Positions 15,562 to 26,448 of a stretch of DNA of 50,484 nucleotides are shown in pieces. The position numbers and the translations under genes were made by a program. Where the stretch lies: contig NZ_JAJAUY010000033.1 in the NCBI RefSeq assembly GCF_020532625.1, positions 1 through 50,484 of the forward strand, given 5' to 3'. How positions within the stretch are numbered: position 1 is the stretch's first letter; each line of letters begins with the position of its first letter. The DNA comes from Streptomyces antimicrobicus (GTDB lineage Bacteria > Actinomycetota > Actinomycetes > Streptomycetales > Streptomycetaceae). The notes beneath the pieces were generated by a model, which was not told the origin of the DNA, did no database searches, and saw nothing but the letters and a program-made list of their open reading frames with translations.

Positions 15562-16208
15562 ACGGCAGAGGTTCGCTGGTACTGATGTCGGCGGGGACGG
15601 TCGTCCTCGTCGGCACTGTGCTGTTCGTGGTCGGGTGCTCCGACGGCGGTACGGGACTGCGCGACGGCGGGCCGGCCCGCACCGACCAGGTCGCCAAGAC
15701 GGCCCCGCCCCCGACGGACGGCCGGCCCACCCCCTCGCCCTCCGGCCTGAAGAAGATCGACCCGGTGGCCCTCATCAAGGCGGACCCCAAGGTCAGCTCG
15801 GCCGTCAAGCGCGACCTCAAGCCCTGCACGGGCAAGGAGTACCCGATCGACGTCAGCTACGGGAAGGTCACCGGCAGCCCGGTGGTCGACGTCGTCGTCA
15901 ACGTCCTGTCCTGCGCCGACGCCGTCGGGCTCGGCTCGTACGTGTACCGCGAGGACAGCGGCAAGTACGAGAATGTCTTCTCGGACGAGCAGCCGCCCGT
16001 CTACGCCGAGATCGACCGCGGCGACCTGGTGGTCACCAAGCCCGTGTACGGCAAGACCGACGCGCTGGCCTACCCCTCGGGGGAGGACGTGATCACCTAC
16101 CGGTGGAACGGGGAGAAGTTCCTGGAGCACGACCGCGTGCACACCGAGTACAGCAACGTGGTCGACGGCGGCAGCCAGCCGGCCCCGGCCGCGACGGCGA
16201 AGAACTGA
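15549..16208 (+). CDS. cseA: CseA lipoprotein, negative modulator of the SigE response
   Basis: 219 residues with a lipoprotein signal peptide: a charged start, a hydrophobic core and the lipobox 'VVGC' with the acylated cysteine at position 30. The mature part begins with a Thr/Pro-rich linker and then a compact domain with two cysteines ('LKPCTGKEY', 'NVLSCADAV') that could pair. In S. coelicolor CseA is an extracytoplasmic lipoprotein whose loss raises sigE expression, so it dampens CseC signalling. The GTG at 15549 lies inside the end of sigE, giving translational coupling. Identity rests on position, length and the lipobox. Confidence 0.93.
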   Translation: MRGLNGRGSLVLMSAGTVVLVGTVLFVVGCSDGGTGLRDGGPARTDQVAKTAPPPTDGRPTPSPSGLKKIDPVALIKADPKVSSAVKRDLKPCTGKEYPIDVSYGKVTGSPVVDVVVNVLSCADAVGLGSYVYREDSGKYENVFSDEQPPVYAEIDRGDLVVTKPVYGKTDALAYPSGEDVITYRWNGEKFLEHDRVHTEYSNVVDGGSQPAPAATAKN

Positions 16209-16257
16209 CGAAGACCCGACGAAGAGCTGACGAAGAGCTGGAGGCGAGGCTTTCCGC
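16209..16257. repeat. short direct repeats in the cseA-cseB gap
   Basis: GACGAAGAGCT occurs twice and a variant 'gacgaagacc' once between the cseA stop and the cseB ATG. The last copy leads into GGAGGCGAGG, part of which can act as the cseB ribosome site. Confidence 0.6.
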
Positions 16258-16961
<704 letters not shown>

Positions 16962-16965
<4 letters not shown>

Positions 16966-18272
16966 AGCGGTTCACCCTGCGCACGGGGATCCGCTGGAAG
17001 ATCACCATCGCCATCGCCGCCGTGGGCGCGCTCATCACCCTCGCACTGAGCCTGGTGGTGCACAGCGCGGCCCGGGTCTCGATGCTGGAGAGCGCCCGCG
17101 AGACCCAGCTGGACCGGGTCCAGTACATCTCCCGCAACGCCGAGGCCGGCCGCAAGCCGCCCATGGGTGCCAAGCTCAACGACCCCGAACTGCCGCAGGA
17201 GCTGCGGGACAAGGCCCGCTCGGGCCGGCGCGGCACCTACGTGCAGGAGAAGCCGCGGGGGCTGCCCGAGGTGTGGGCGGCGGTGCCGCTCGGCAACGGG
17301 CAGGTGCTGTCGCTGCACAGCCAGTTCCGCGAGAGCGCCAACATGATGCGCGACCTGGACCGGGCCCTGGCGATCGGCTCGCTCGCCGTCGTCATCGGCG
17401 GCTCGGCGCTCGGCGTGCTCATCGGCGGCCAGATCTCGCGCCGGCTGCGCCAGGCCGCCGCCGCGGCCGGGAAGGTGGCCCTCGGCGACCCCGACGTCCG
17501 GGTGCGGGACGCCGTGGGCGGCGTCGTGCGCGACGAGACCGACGACCTGGCGCGGGCCGTGGACGCCATGGCCGACGCGCTCCAGCAGCGACTGGAGGCC
17601 GAGCGCCGGGTCACCGCCGACATCGCGCACGAGCTGCGCACCCCCGTCACCGGCCTGCTGACCGCCGCCGAACTGCTGCCGCCCGGCCGGCCGACCGAGC
17701 TGGTGCGCGACCGGGCGCAGGCGATGCGGGTCCTGGTCGAGGACGTGCTGGAGGTGGCCCGGCTGGACAGCGCCTCGGAGCGGGCCGAGCTGCAGGACGT
17801 GGCGCTGGGCGAGTTCGTGGCCCGCAGGGTGTCGGCGCTGATGCCGGAGGCGTCCGTACGGATCGTCGCCGACGAGATCGTCAGCACCGACCCGCGCCGG
17901 CTGGAGCGGATCCTGGGCAACCTCCTGGCCAACGCCGGCCGTTACGGCAAGCCGCCGGTGCAGGTGGACGTGGAGGGCCGGGTCGTACGGGTCCGCGACC
18001 ACGGCCCGGGCTTCCCCGAGGCCCTGCTGCGCGAGGGCCCGAGCCGCTTCCGCACGGGCTCCACCGACCGCGCCGGGGTGGGCCACGGCCTGGGCCTGAC
18101 CATCGCCGAGGGACAGGCCCGCGTCCTGGGCGCCCGCCTGACGTTCCGCAACGTCGCCGGCCCCGGCGGCACGGACCGCGAGGGCGCGGCCGCGGGCGCG
18201 GTGGCGGTCCTGTGGCTCCCCGAACACGCGCCGACGACGACGGGCAGCTTCCCGGTGATCGGGGTTCCCTGA
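16962..18272 (+). CDS. cseC: Sensor histidine kinase CseC
   Basis: A 436-residue membrane kinase. The first membrane helix is at ~12-33, an extracytoplasmic sensor loop of ~100 residues follows, and a second helix lies at ~127-150 ('AIGSLAVVIGGSALGVLIGG'). Then come a HAMP linker, the HisKA box with the phospho-His in 'DIAHELRTP', and the ATPase boxes 'LLANAGRYG' (N), 'VRDHGPGFP' (G1) and 'GHGLGLTIA' (G2). It responds to cell-wall damage such as antibiotics or lysozyme and phosphorylates CseB. It ends the operon; a TAGCAT promoter for the next gene starts 79 bp later. Confidence 0.96.
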
Positions 18273-18350
18273 CGGGGGTGCGGGGGGGCGCCGGACGGCA
18301 GCGGGGGACGCGAGGGGCCACGGGCCGTTCGCACGGCACGGCCGATGTCT

Positions 18351-18366
18351 TAGCATCCGTGCCATG
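18351..18366 (+). promoter_or_regulatory. leaderless promoter -10 for the LamG-type gene
   Basis: TAGCAT at 18351-18356 is 7 nt before ATG 18364, and no Shine-Dalgarno is present. Confidence 0.5.
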
Positions 18367-19557
18367 ACTGACGGTACGGATCGCCCCCAGACCCCCCAGC
18401 AGAACGGCGGCTACGGCTACCCGCCGGGGCAGATACCCGGCGGCGGCTACGGCTACCCGCAGACCGGGCAGCCGGGGCCGTACCAGCCGCAGCCGGCCCC
18501 GGGCCCGGGCCAGTTCGGGGACCGGCCGGGCCCCTTCGGTGCGGAACCCGGGCAGTTCGGGGCGGAGCCGGGGCAGTTCGGGGCGGAGCCGGGCCAGTTC
18601 GCGGCGCAGCCGCAGCCGCAGCCCTTCGGCGCGCAGCCGGAGCCGGCCGCGTTCAGCCCGAGCCCGCAGCCGGACTGGCAGGCCCTGGCCGACGACAACG
18701 ACCGCCGGCGCTCGCGGCGCAAGGCGATGATCGTCGCAGGCTCGGCGGTCGCCGTGGTGCTCGCGGTGGTCGGCGGCTACCTGGCCCTCGGCGGCGGCTC
18801 GCAGAAGGGTCCGGACAAGCCGAACACGGCGGCCTCCGGCTCGGCCTCCCCGAGCCCCTCGAAGTCCGAGGACAACTCCCCCACCGTGGGCGGCAACCCC
18901 AAGCTGCTGCGCGACCGCGGCAACGCCGGCCCGCCGGTGCACCTGGCGCTGTCCCAGGACGTCGACGTCTTCACGATGGACAACCGCGACGAGATCCGGC
19001 TCAAGGGCGGCCCGGAGTCGTACGCGCAGGGCCCGGAGCAGGCCGTCGACGTGACGAAGAGCTTCACCATCACCACCCGCGTCTACACGGTGGTGGACAA
19101 CGGCTCGCGCATGGCGATCAGCCAGGGTGACGGGAACTCGTTCTCGTTCGAGCTCGGCTTCGAGGCGGGCGGCGGCAAGAAATCATGGGTCTTCCGGGTG
19201 CAGACCGGCGACCAGGGCGCCGCCGCGACCACCCAGCAGGTCGTCGCGGACGCGGGCGCCGACCCGGAGAGGAAGTGGGTCCAGCTGACCGGCACCTACG
19301 ACGCCGGCACGAAGACGATCACCCTGTACGTGAACGACAAGCCGGCCGGTCAGGCGCAGGTCCCCGGCATCTGGGCGGGCCCGGGCCCGCTCCAGCTGGG
19401 CCGGGCCCGGCACCACGGGGTGTGGAGCGGCTCCTGGGTGGGGTCGATGGACCGCATCCGGTTCTGGGACAAGGTGCTGACCCCGCAGCAGGTGGCGACG
19501 CTGGACTCCGGCAAGCTCGACGCGCTGGGCAAGCCGACCCACGCCTGGCTGATCTGA
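18364..19557 (+). CDS. Membrane-anchored LamG/concanavalin-like domain protein
   Basis: 397 residues. The first ~110 are cytoplasmic, Pro/Gln/Gly/Tyr-rich and disordered, with a heptad repeat (GAEPGQF) three times in a row. A single membrane helix lies at ~120-142 ('MIVAGSAVAVVLAVVGGYLA') and a Ser/Pro linker follows. The outer ~200 residues fit a LamG-like jelly roll: 'SFTITTRVYTVVDNGSRMAI', then 'SFELGFEAGGGKKSWVFRVQ', 'KTITLYVNDKPAGQ' and 'SMDRIRFWDKVLTPQQVATL'. Such domains bind glycans or proteins, and the ligand is unknown. It lies directly after cseC and may belong to the envelope-stress regulon, but I could not confirm a SigE-type promoter. Confidence 0.87.
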   Translation: MTDGTDRPQTPQQNGGYGYPPGQIPGGGYGYPQTGQPGPYQPQPAPGPGQFGDRPGPFGAEPGQFGAEPGQFGAEPGQFAAQPQPQPFGAQPEPAAFSPSPQPDWQALADDNDRRRSRRKAMIVAGSAVAVVLAVVGGYLALGGGSQKGPDKPNTAASGSASPSPSKSEDNSPTVGGNPKLLRDRGNAGPPVHLALSQDVDVFTMDNRDEIRLKGGPESYAQGPEQAVDVTKSFTITTRVYTVVDNGSRMAISQGDGNSFSFELGFEAGGGKKSWVFRVQTGDQGAAATTQQVVADAGADPERKWVQLTGTYDAGTKTITLYVNDKPAGQAQVPGIWAGPGPLQLGRARHHGVWSGSWVGSMDRIRFWDKVLTPQQVATLDSGKLDALGKPTHAWLI

Positions 19558-19571
19558 CGCCGGGGCGTCAG
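19554..19571. terminator. palindrome spanning both convergent stop codons
   Basis: CTGACGCC-GG-GGCGTCAG includes the TGA of the LamG gene (19555-19557) and the TGA of the M23 peptidase gene (complement of 19568-19570). It is symmetric and could end transcription both ways. Confidence 0.5.
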
Positions 19572-20125
19572 AGGCGGACGCCCGCCTTGCTCAGGAAGGC
19601 GACCGGGTTGACGGCCGAGCCGTAGTTCGGGGTCGTGCGGATCTCGAAGTGCAGGTGCGGGCCGGTGGAGTTGCCGGTGTTGCCGGACAGGCCGATCTGC
19701 TGCGCGGTGGTGACCTTCTGGCCGACCTTGACCTGGATCTTCGACAGGTGGGCGTACTGCGAGTACGTCTTGTCGGCGTGCTTGATCACGATGGCGTTGC
19801 CGTAGGCCGGGCCGTCACCTGCGCCGTTCCCGCCGGCCTTGACGACGACACCGCCGTGCACGGCCTTGACCGGGGTGCCGACCGGGACGGCGAAGTCCTG
19901 GCCGGAGTGCTTGTGGGACCACAGCGAGCCGCCCTTGCCGAAGGTGGCGGACAGCGTGTACTTGGCCAGCGGGGCGCCCCACACGGCCGACTTCCCGGCC
20001 GCGGTCCCGGCGGCGGACCCGGCGGCGGAGGCGGTCCCGGCGACGCCGAACGCGAGCGCGGCTCCGACACCGGTGGCGACGACGGCGGTGCGGATGCGGC
20101 GGGTGCGGGCGCTGCTCACGGACAT
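19568..20125 (-). CDS. Secreted M23-family peptidoglycan peptidase
   Basis: A 185-residue product. A signal peptide of ~34 residues has an Arg-rich start (SARTRRIR), a hydrophobic core and 'ASA' before the likely cut. The mature enzyme is almost only the lysostaphin-type M23 catalytic domain: 'HKHSGQDFAVPVGTPV' holds the H-x3-D zinc pair and 'GPHLHFEIR' holds the HLH motif. It would cut cell-wall peptide bridges outside the cell. ATG 20125 is set by GGAGGAT just upstream on the coding strand; a longer frame from 20482 has no support. The ~300-bp upstream gap holds a CCCCG-AAG-CGGGG hairpin (20159-20171) and the palindromes shared with the NACHT gene. Confidence 0.92.
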   Translation of the reverse strand: MSVSSARTRRIRTAVVATGVGAALAFGVAGTASAAGSAAGTAAGKSAVWGAPLAKYTLSATFGKGGSLWSHKHSGQDFAVPVGTPVKAVHGGVVVKAGGNGAGDGPAYGNAIVIKHADKTYSQYAHLSKIQVKVGQKVTTAQQIGLSGNTGNSTGPHLHFEIRTTPNYGSAVNPVAFLSKAGVRL

Positions 20126-20292
20126 GGGGGATCCTCCGGGGACGGTGCTCGGGTGGCGCCCCGAAGCGGGGCCCGTCTTTGGTAACCCGAGCCCGGCGGA
20201 CTTCCCAAACCTCCCTTTTACTACCGAAGGTCGTAGCAGGGGGGTGTGTGGCCCACCTGGTTGACGGCTCCTTCCTGCGGTGACACCCCTAC

Positions 20293-20328
20293 CGGCATAT
20301 GCCGATGATCTACGAATTGAACTCGTAG
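20293..20328. promoter_or_regulatory. two palindromes between the M23 peptidase and NACHT genes
   Basis: CGGCATATGCCG (20293-20304) is a perfect 12-bp palindrome. Five bases later, CTACGAATTGAACTCGTAG (20310-20328) is a 19-bp palindrome with one mismatched pair. The stretch is AT-richer than its surroundings and lies ~100 bp before the NACHT start and ~170 bp before the peptidase start, as expected for regulator sites. Confidence 0.5.
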
Positions 20329-20409
20329 GTCCGATTTGTTCTGTGCGGCTTGTCACCGCGCGAGGACCCCGGACCCCCCGCTTCCGGACCAAAGTCCCGC
20401 AACCCTCGC

Positions 20410-20426
20410 TACGCTCACGCGTCGTG
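20410..20426 (+). promoter_or_regulatory. possible leaderless promoter -10 for the NACHT gene
   Basis: TACGCT at 20410-20415 is 8 nt before GTG 20424. No Shine-Dalgarno precedes either GTG 20424 or ATG 20436, and the -35 region is weak. Confidence 0.4.
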
Positions 20427-23384
20427 GACGCATCGATGGTGGGGATCCGGCTCGCGTCGAGCACGCTGACGCCGCTGCTCAAGAAGTTGTTCCGCCCGCC
20501 CGGGGACGGGGCCGGCCTGGTGCACGAACCGGTCCGCCTGTCCTCCTACGTCTCCTGGACCGAGAAACGCGCCCTCGACCAGGCCGACCTGGACAAGCTC
20601 GCCACCACCTTGGTGGCCCGCGCGCTGGCCGCACCGGGCGAACGCCCGCTGCCCAAGGGTGAGGAGGCGGGGGTGGCCACCGCCCTGGCCGTCACCCTGC
20701 ACGCGCTCGGCGACCTGACCATGACCGACGCCCAGGCCGTCGCCCTCGGCCCGGCCGCCTTCGCGGCGGCCCTGCGCGCCCAGGCGCCCGACCTCGGCCT
20801 GTCCCGGGACGCCGCGCTCTTCCACGAGCGGCTGCTGCAGACCGCCTGCCTGCACATCCTGACCTTCTTCACCCAGCGCTCCACGTTCGTCCCGGCCACC
20901 CTCGTCGACCAGTCCCGCCGGCTCGCCGAGGTCGCCGCCGCGCTGGACGACGTACGGGACCGGCTGCCCCGGCAGGACGCCCGGGACCTGGCCTTCGAGG
21001 CGGACTACCGGACGTACGTGGCCCGCCGGTACGGCACCCTCACCATCTACGGGCTCGACCTGGAGCCCGGCACCGAGCGCTGGCCCCTGGACACCGCCTA
21101 CGTCAGCCTGGAGGTCACCGCACTGCCCTCCGGCGACCCGGCGGCCCCGCCCGCCCCCGACCTGCCGGCGCTCTGGCAGCGCGCCGTCCTGCCGCCCGCG
21201 CGGGCCTCCCGCGGCCCGCACCGGGGCCGCGTGATGCTGCGCGGCGAGGCCGGGTCCGGCAAGACCACCCTGATCCAGTACCTCGCGGTGACCGCCGCCC
21301 GCTCCGCGGACGCCCTCGTCCCCTTCGTCCTCCCGCTGCGCACCCTCACCCGCCAGGGCGAGCGGTTACCCACCCCCCGGGACTTCCTGGCCGCCGCGGG
21401 CTCGGCCCTGGCCGGCAGCCAGCCCGAGGGCTGGGAGTCACGGGTGCTGCGGGCGGGCCGGGCCATGGTGCTGGTCGACGGCATCGACGAGATCCCCGAG
21501 GCCGAACGGCCGGGCGCCCGCGCCTGGCTGGCCGAGCTGATCACCGCCTTCCCCGACAACGCCTGGCTGGTCACGTCCCGCCCCGCGGCCGTCCGGGCCG
21601 ACTGGCTCCGCGGCGAGCAGTTCACCGAGACGACCCTGGCCCCCATGAACCGGGAGCACGTCCGCACCTTCATCGACCGCTGGCACGACGCCGCCGTCAC
21701 CGGCGACCCCCGCCGCGACGCCGACCTCCCGCACCTGCGCGACCAGCTGCGCCAGGCCGTGCGCGGCAAGCCCGAGCTCGCCCGGCTGGCCACCAGCCCT
21801 CTGCTGTGCGGGCTGATCTGCGCCCTGCACCGCGAACGCCACGGCTTCCTGCCCTCGGGCCGCAAGGAGCTGTACACGGCCGCCCTGTCGATGCTGCTGC
21901 ACCGCCGGGACCGCGAGCGGCGGGTACGGGCCCCCGAACTGGGCGAGGAGCCCCAGCTCCAGCTCCTCCAGCGCCTGGCGTACTGGCTGATCCGCAACGG
22001 GCGCACCGAGCTGGCCCGGGACCGGGCGGAGGAGCTGATCGCGGCCGCGCTGCCGGCCGTACCGGAGGCGGCCCGCACACTGGGCGACGCCCGCAGCGTC
22101 TGCCAGCACTTCCTGGAGCGGACCGGCCTGCTGCGCTCCCCCACCGAGGACACCGTGGAGTTCGTCCACCGCACCTTCCAGGACTTCCTCGGGGCCCGGG
22201 CCGCCCTGGACGAGGGCAGCACCGGGGAACTGGCCCGGCACGCCGACGACGACCAGTGGGAGGACGTCATCCGCATGGCGGTCGCCCAGGGCCGCCCCCG
22301 CGAACGCGGCGAGATCATGCGCGCCCTCCTGGACCAGGGCACGACCCGCTCGTCCCTGCTGGCCGTGGCCTGCCTGGAGTACGCGGCGGAGCTGGATCCG
22401 GGGCTGCGGAAGGAGGCCACGGCGGCCCTGGCGCGGCTGTGGCCGCCCGCCGATCCCGCCGCCGCCGAGCAGCTGGGCAACGCCGCCGGACCGCTGGTGC
22501 TCGACGTCCTGCCCCATCCGATGGCCGGCGACCACCGGACGGCCCGGCTGGCCATGTTCGCCGCCGCCGGGACCGGCTCCGAGCCCGCCGTGGACCACCT
22601 GTCCCGCTACGTCAGCCACCCCTCCGCGCAGGTGCGCGAGCAGCTGCCGCAGTTCTGGCCCCGCTTCGACACCGCCCTGTACGCCCGCGAGGTGCTCGCC
22701 CGGCTCGATCCACCGCCGGGGCGGCTGCGGCTGGTGTCCGACGCACAGCTCGCGCACCTGCCGGTGTTCGACCATCCGCCCGCCCTGCACGTCCTGGGGG
22801 ACGTCACCGCGGCCGGCCTGACCGCGTTCGCGCGGCGGTACCCGGTGGCGGAGCTGGTCCTGTCCCGGCTGCCCCAGGTCGACGTGCTGGAGCTCCGCCG
22901 CTGCACCACCGTACGGAAGCTGACGCTGGACGCCTGGTCGGCACTGGAACAGGTCCAGGGCCTGGACGCCCTGACCGGGCTGACCGGGCTGCCCGTCGAA
23001 GAGGTGGAGCTCAACCTGATCAACCCGCTGCGCCTGGGACCGGTCCTGCGCAGCTGGTCGCGGCTGCGGGCGTTGCGGCTGCTCGGCCGGGCCGACTGGT
23101 CCGTCCACGACCTGCCGGACGGTGTGCGGGTGCTCGACCCCGGATACGCCTGGCGGCCGACCGGCCGGGCCGACTGGGAGGCCCTCGCCCGGCTCGGGCA
23201 GCTCCAGGAGCTGACCGTCAGCGTGGACGTCCTGGAGGCGCTGGCCGACCACGCCCGGCTGCCCGCGCTGAAGGTCCTGTGGCGCTACGAGGACGACTAC
23301 GTCGCCCCGCGGGTCCTGGAGAAGCTGCGCACGGCCTTCCCCGGCGTCGAGCTGCGGATCGTGCCGCAGGCCTACGACATGTAG
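20424..23384 (+). CDS. NACHT-domain STAND NTPase with C-terminal repeats (NLR-like)
   Basis: About 986 residues. Residues ~1-260 are a helical N-terminal domain I cannot assign to an effector. The NACHT ATPase follows with Walker A 'GEAGSGKTT' (~274-282), Walker B 'VLVDGIDEIPE' (~349-359) and the sensor stretch 'WLVTSRP'. A winged-helix and helical region runs to ~650 ('TSPLLCGLICALHRERHGFL', 'VEFVHRTFQDFLGARAAL'). The last ~300 residues contain HEAT-like helices and leucine-rich-like repeats ('LVLSRLPQVDVLELRRCTTV', 'LRALRLLGRADW') that could sense a ligand. Bacterial NACHT proteins include anti-phage defence ATPases, so defence is the leading idea but unproven. A TTA codon at 21366-21368 makes translation probably bldA-dependent. 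ATG 20436 is an alternative start. Confidence 0.9.
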   Translation: MDASMVGIRLASSTLTPLLKKLFRPPGDGAGLVHEPVRLSSYVSWTEKRALDQADLDKLATTLVARALAAPGERPLPKGEEAGVATALAVTLHALGDLTMTDAQAVALGPAAFAAALRAQAPDLGLSRDAALFHERLLQTACLHILTFFTQRSTFVPATLVDQSRRLAEVAAALDDVRDRLPRQDARDLAFEADYRTYVARRYGTLTIYGLDLEPGTERWPLDTAYVSLEVTALPSGDPAAPPAPDLPALWQRAVLPPARASRGPHRGRVMLRGEAGSGKTTLIQYLAVTAARSADALVPFVLPLRTLTRQGERLPTPRDFLAAAGSALAGSQPEGWESRVLRAGRAMVLVDGIDEIPEAERPGARAWLAELITAFPDNAWLVTSRPAAVRADWLRGEQFTETTLAPMNREHVRTFIDRWHDAAVTGDPRRDADLPHLRDQLRQAVRGKPELARLATSPLLCGLICALHRERHGFLPSGRKELYTAALSMLLHRRDRERRVRAPELGEEPQLQLLQRLAYWLIRNGRTELARDRAEELIAAALPAVPEAARTLGDARSVCQHFLERTGLLRSPTEDTVEFVHRTFQDFLGARAALDEGSTGELARHADDDQWEDVIRMAVAQGRPRERGEIMRALLDQGTTRSSLLAVACLEYAAELDPGLRKEATAALARLWPPADPAAAEQLGNAAGPLVLDVLPHPMAGDHRTARLAMFAAAGTGSEPAVDHLSRYVSHPSAQVREQLPQFWPRFDTALYAREVLARLDPPPGRLRLVSDAQLAHLPVFDHPPALHVLGDVTAAGLTAFARRYPVAELVLSRLPQVDVLELRRCTTVRKLTLDAWSALEQVQGLDALTGLTGLPVEEVELNLINPLRLGPVLRSWSRLRALRLLGRADWSVHDLPDGVRVLDPGYAWRPTGRADWEALARLGQLQELTVSVDVLEALADHARLPALKVLWRYEDDYVAPRVLEKLRTAFPGVELRIVPQAYDM
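21366..21368 (+). promoter_or_regulatory. in-frame TTA leucine codon (bldA-dependent control point)
   Basis: The codon sits in 'GERLPTPRD' about 20 residues after the end of Walker A region strand segments. In Streptomyces TTA is read only by the developmental tRNA encoded by bldA. By eye I found no other in-frame TTA in the genes called in this window. Confidence 0.85.
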
Positions 23385-23406
23385 CCCGACGGCGGCTCCT
23401 GCGAGA

Positions 23407-23448
23407 ACGGGGCGGCCCCGGGCCCGTGAGGTCCCGGGGCCGCCCCGT
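23407..23448. terminator. strong bidirectional terminator between NACHT gene and clpC
   Basis: ACGGGGCGGCCCCGGG (23407-23422) and CCCGGGGCCGCCCCGT (23433-23448) are perfect 16-bp arms around a 10-nt loop. They lie 22 bp from each convergent stop. Confidence 0.85.
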
Positions 23449-23470
23449 GGTGCGCCGCAGCCGTGCCGGC

Positions 23471-25996
<2,526 letters not shown>

Positions 25997-26116
25997 CGTT
26001 ATTCGCTCCTCAGAGCGGTCGGGCAGTACGGGGTCGGTCCCCGCCCTGTCCTTCCGCATGCTAGTCCCGACGGACGGGACAGCTCATTCCAACTGCCGAC
26101 ATCCGCCGCGGCTCAC

Positions 26117-26132
26117 CCTCACGACCGTGAGG
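26117..26132. promoter_or_regulatory. palindrome CCTCACG-AC-CGTGAGG upstream of clpC
   Basis: A perfect inverted repeat with 7-bp arms, 121 bp from the clpC ATG. On the clpC strand it follows TTTTT, so it is not a terminator in that direction. Confidence 0.45.
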
Positions 26133-26176
26133 AAAAACCGGCTTGAACAGCCGACAACTGCTCCAACCCGATAGTG

Positions 26177-26191
26177 GGGAACGATGTTCCC
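26177..26191. promoter_or_regulatory. palindrome GGGAAC-GAT-GTTCCC upstream of clpC
   Basis: Perfect 6-bp arms with a 3-nt centre, about 180 bp from the clpC ATG. GGGAAC resembles ECF -35 elements on either strand, but no matching -10 was found, so an operator is the simpler reading. Confidence 0.45.
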
Positions 26192-26219
26192 GCAGGCCAG
26201 GCAGATACCCGTCACGCCT

Positions 26220-26236
26220 GTACGCCGATGGCGAAC
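26220..26236 (-). promoter_or_regulatory. ClgR-like operator for clpC
   Basis: On the clpC strand it reads GTTCGC-CATCG-GCGTAC. This fits the ClgR consensus GTTCGC-N5-GCG that I recall from Streptomyces clp and lon promoters. ClgR is an activator of clpP1P2, lon and clpC-type genes. The site lies ~225 bp upstream of the ATG, which would place the promoter well upstream with a long leader. Confidence 0.6.
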
Positions 26237-26448
26237 GGGAGCCCGTCAAAACCGCGGGTCGCCCCGATCCACTAGGAAAGTCCTACCCTCCGGCGCCGAC
26301 ACTCCATGCCCCCGGCAGGGGTCGTCTCCGCTGAGGGCGAACACACTTGCGTCCCGAATCCGTCATTCCGGTCGCCGCTCCCCATTGCATTGCGTACCCG
26401 TCCGCAAGCGGCGCGTAACCCCGGCCGTCCGGTGGCGTTGATGCGGAC

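Larger units (their letters stand above)
25997..26448. other. 452-bp divergent intergenic region upstream of clpC
   Basis: No gene is supported here. It is less GC-rich than its flanks and contains three palindromic sites listed separately, so it is best read as the clpC control region plus the start region of the divergent gene. Confidence 0.6.

Noticed and set aside
20126..20300. Possible ydaO-type c-di-AMP riboswitch before the M23 peptidase, suggested by DisA nearby and known riboswitch control of Streptomyces wall hydrolases
   Set aside because: I looked on the coding strand for the conserved GGGGTGAATC and CCGAATCCGTCAGCTAACC-like blocks and found neither. An Infernal search with the ydaO model would settle it.
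26177..26191. GGGAAC as the -35 of an ECF (SigR/SigE-like) promoter for clpC
   Set aside because: No matching -10 was found at the expected distance on either strand, and the perfect symmetry favours an operator.
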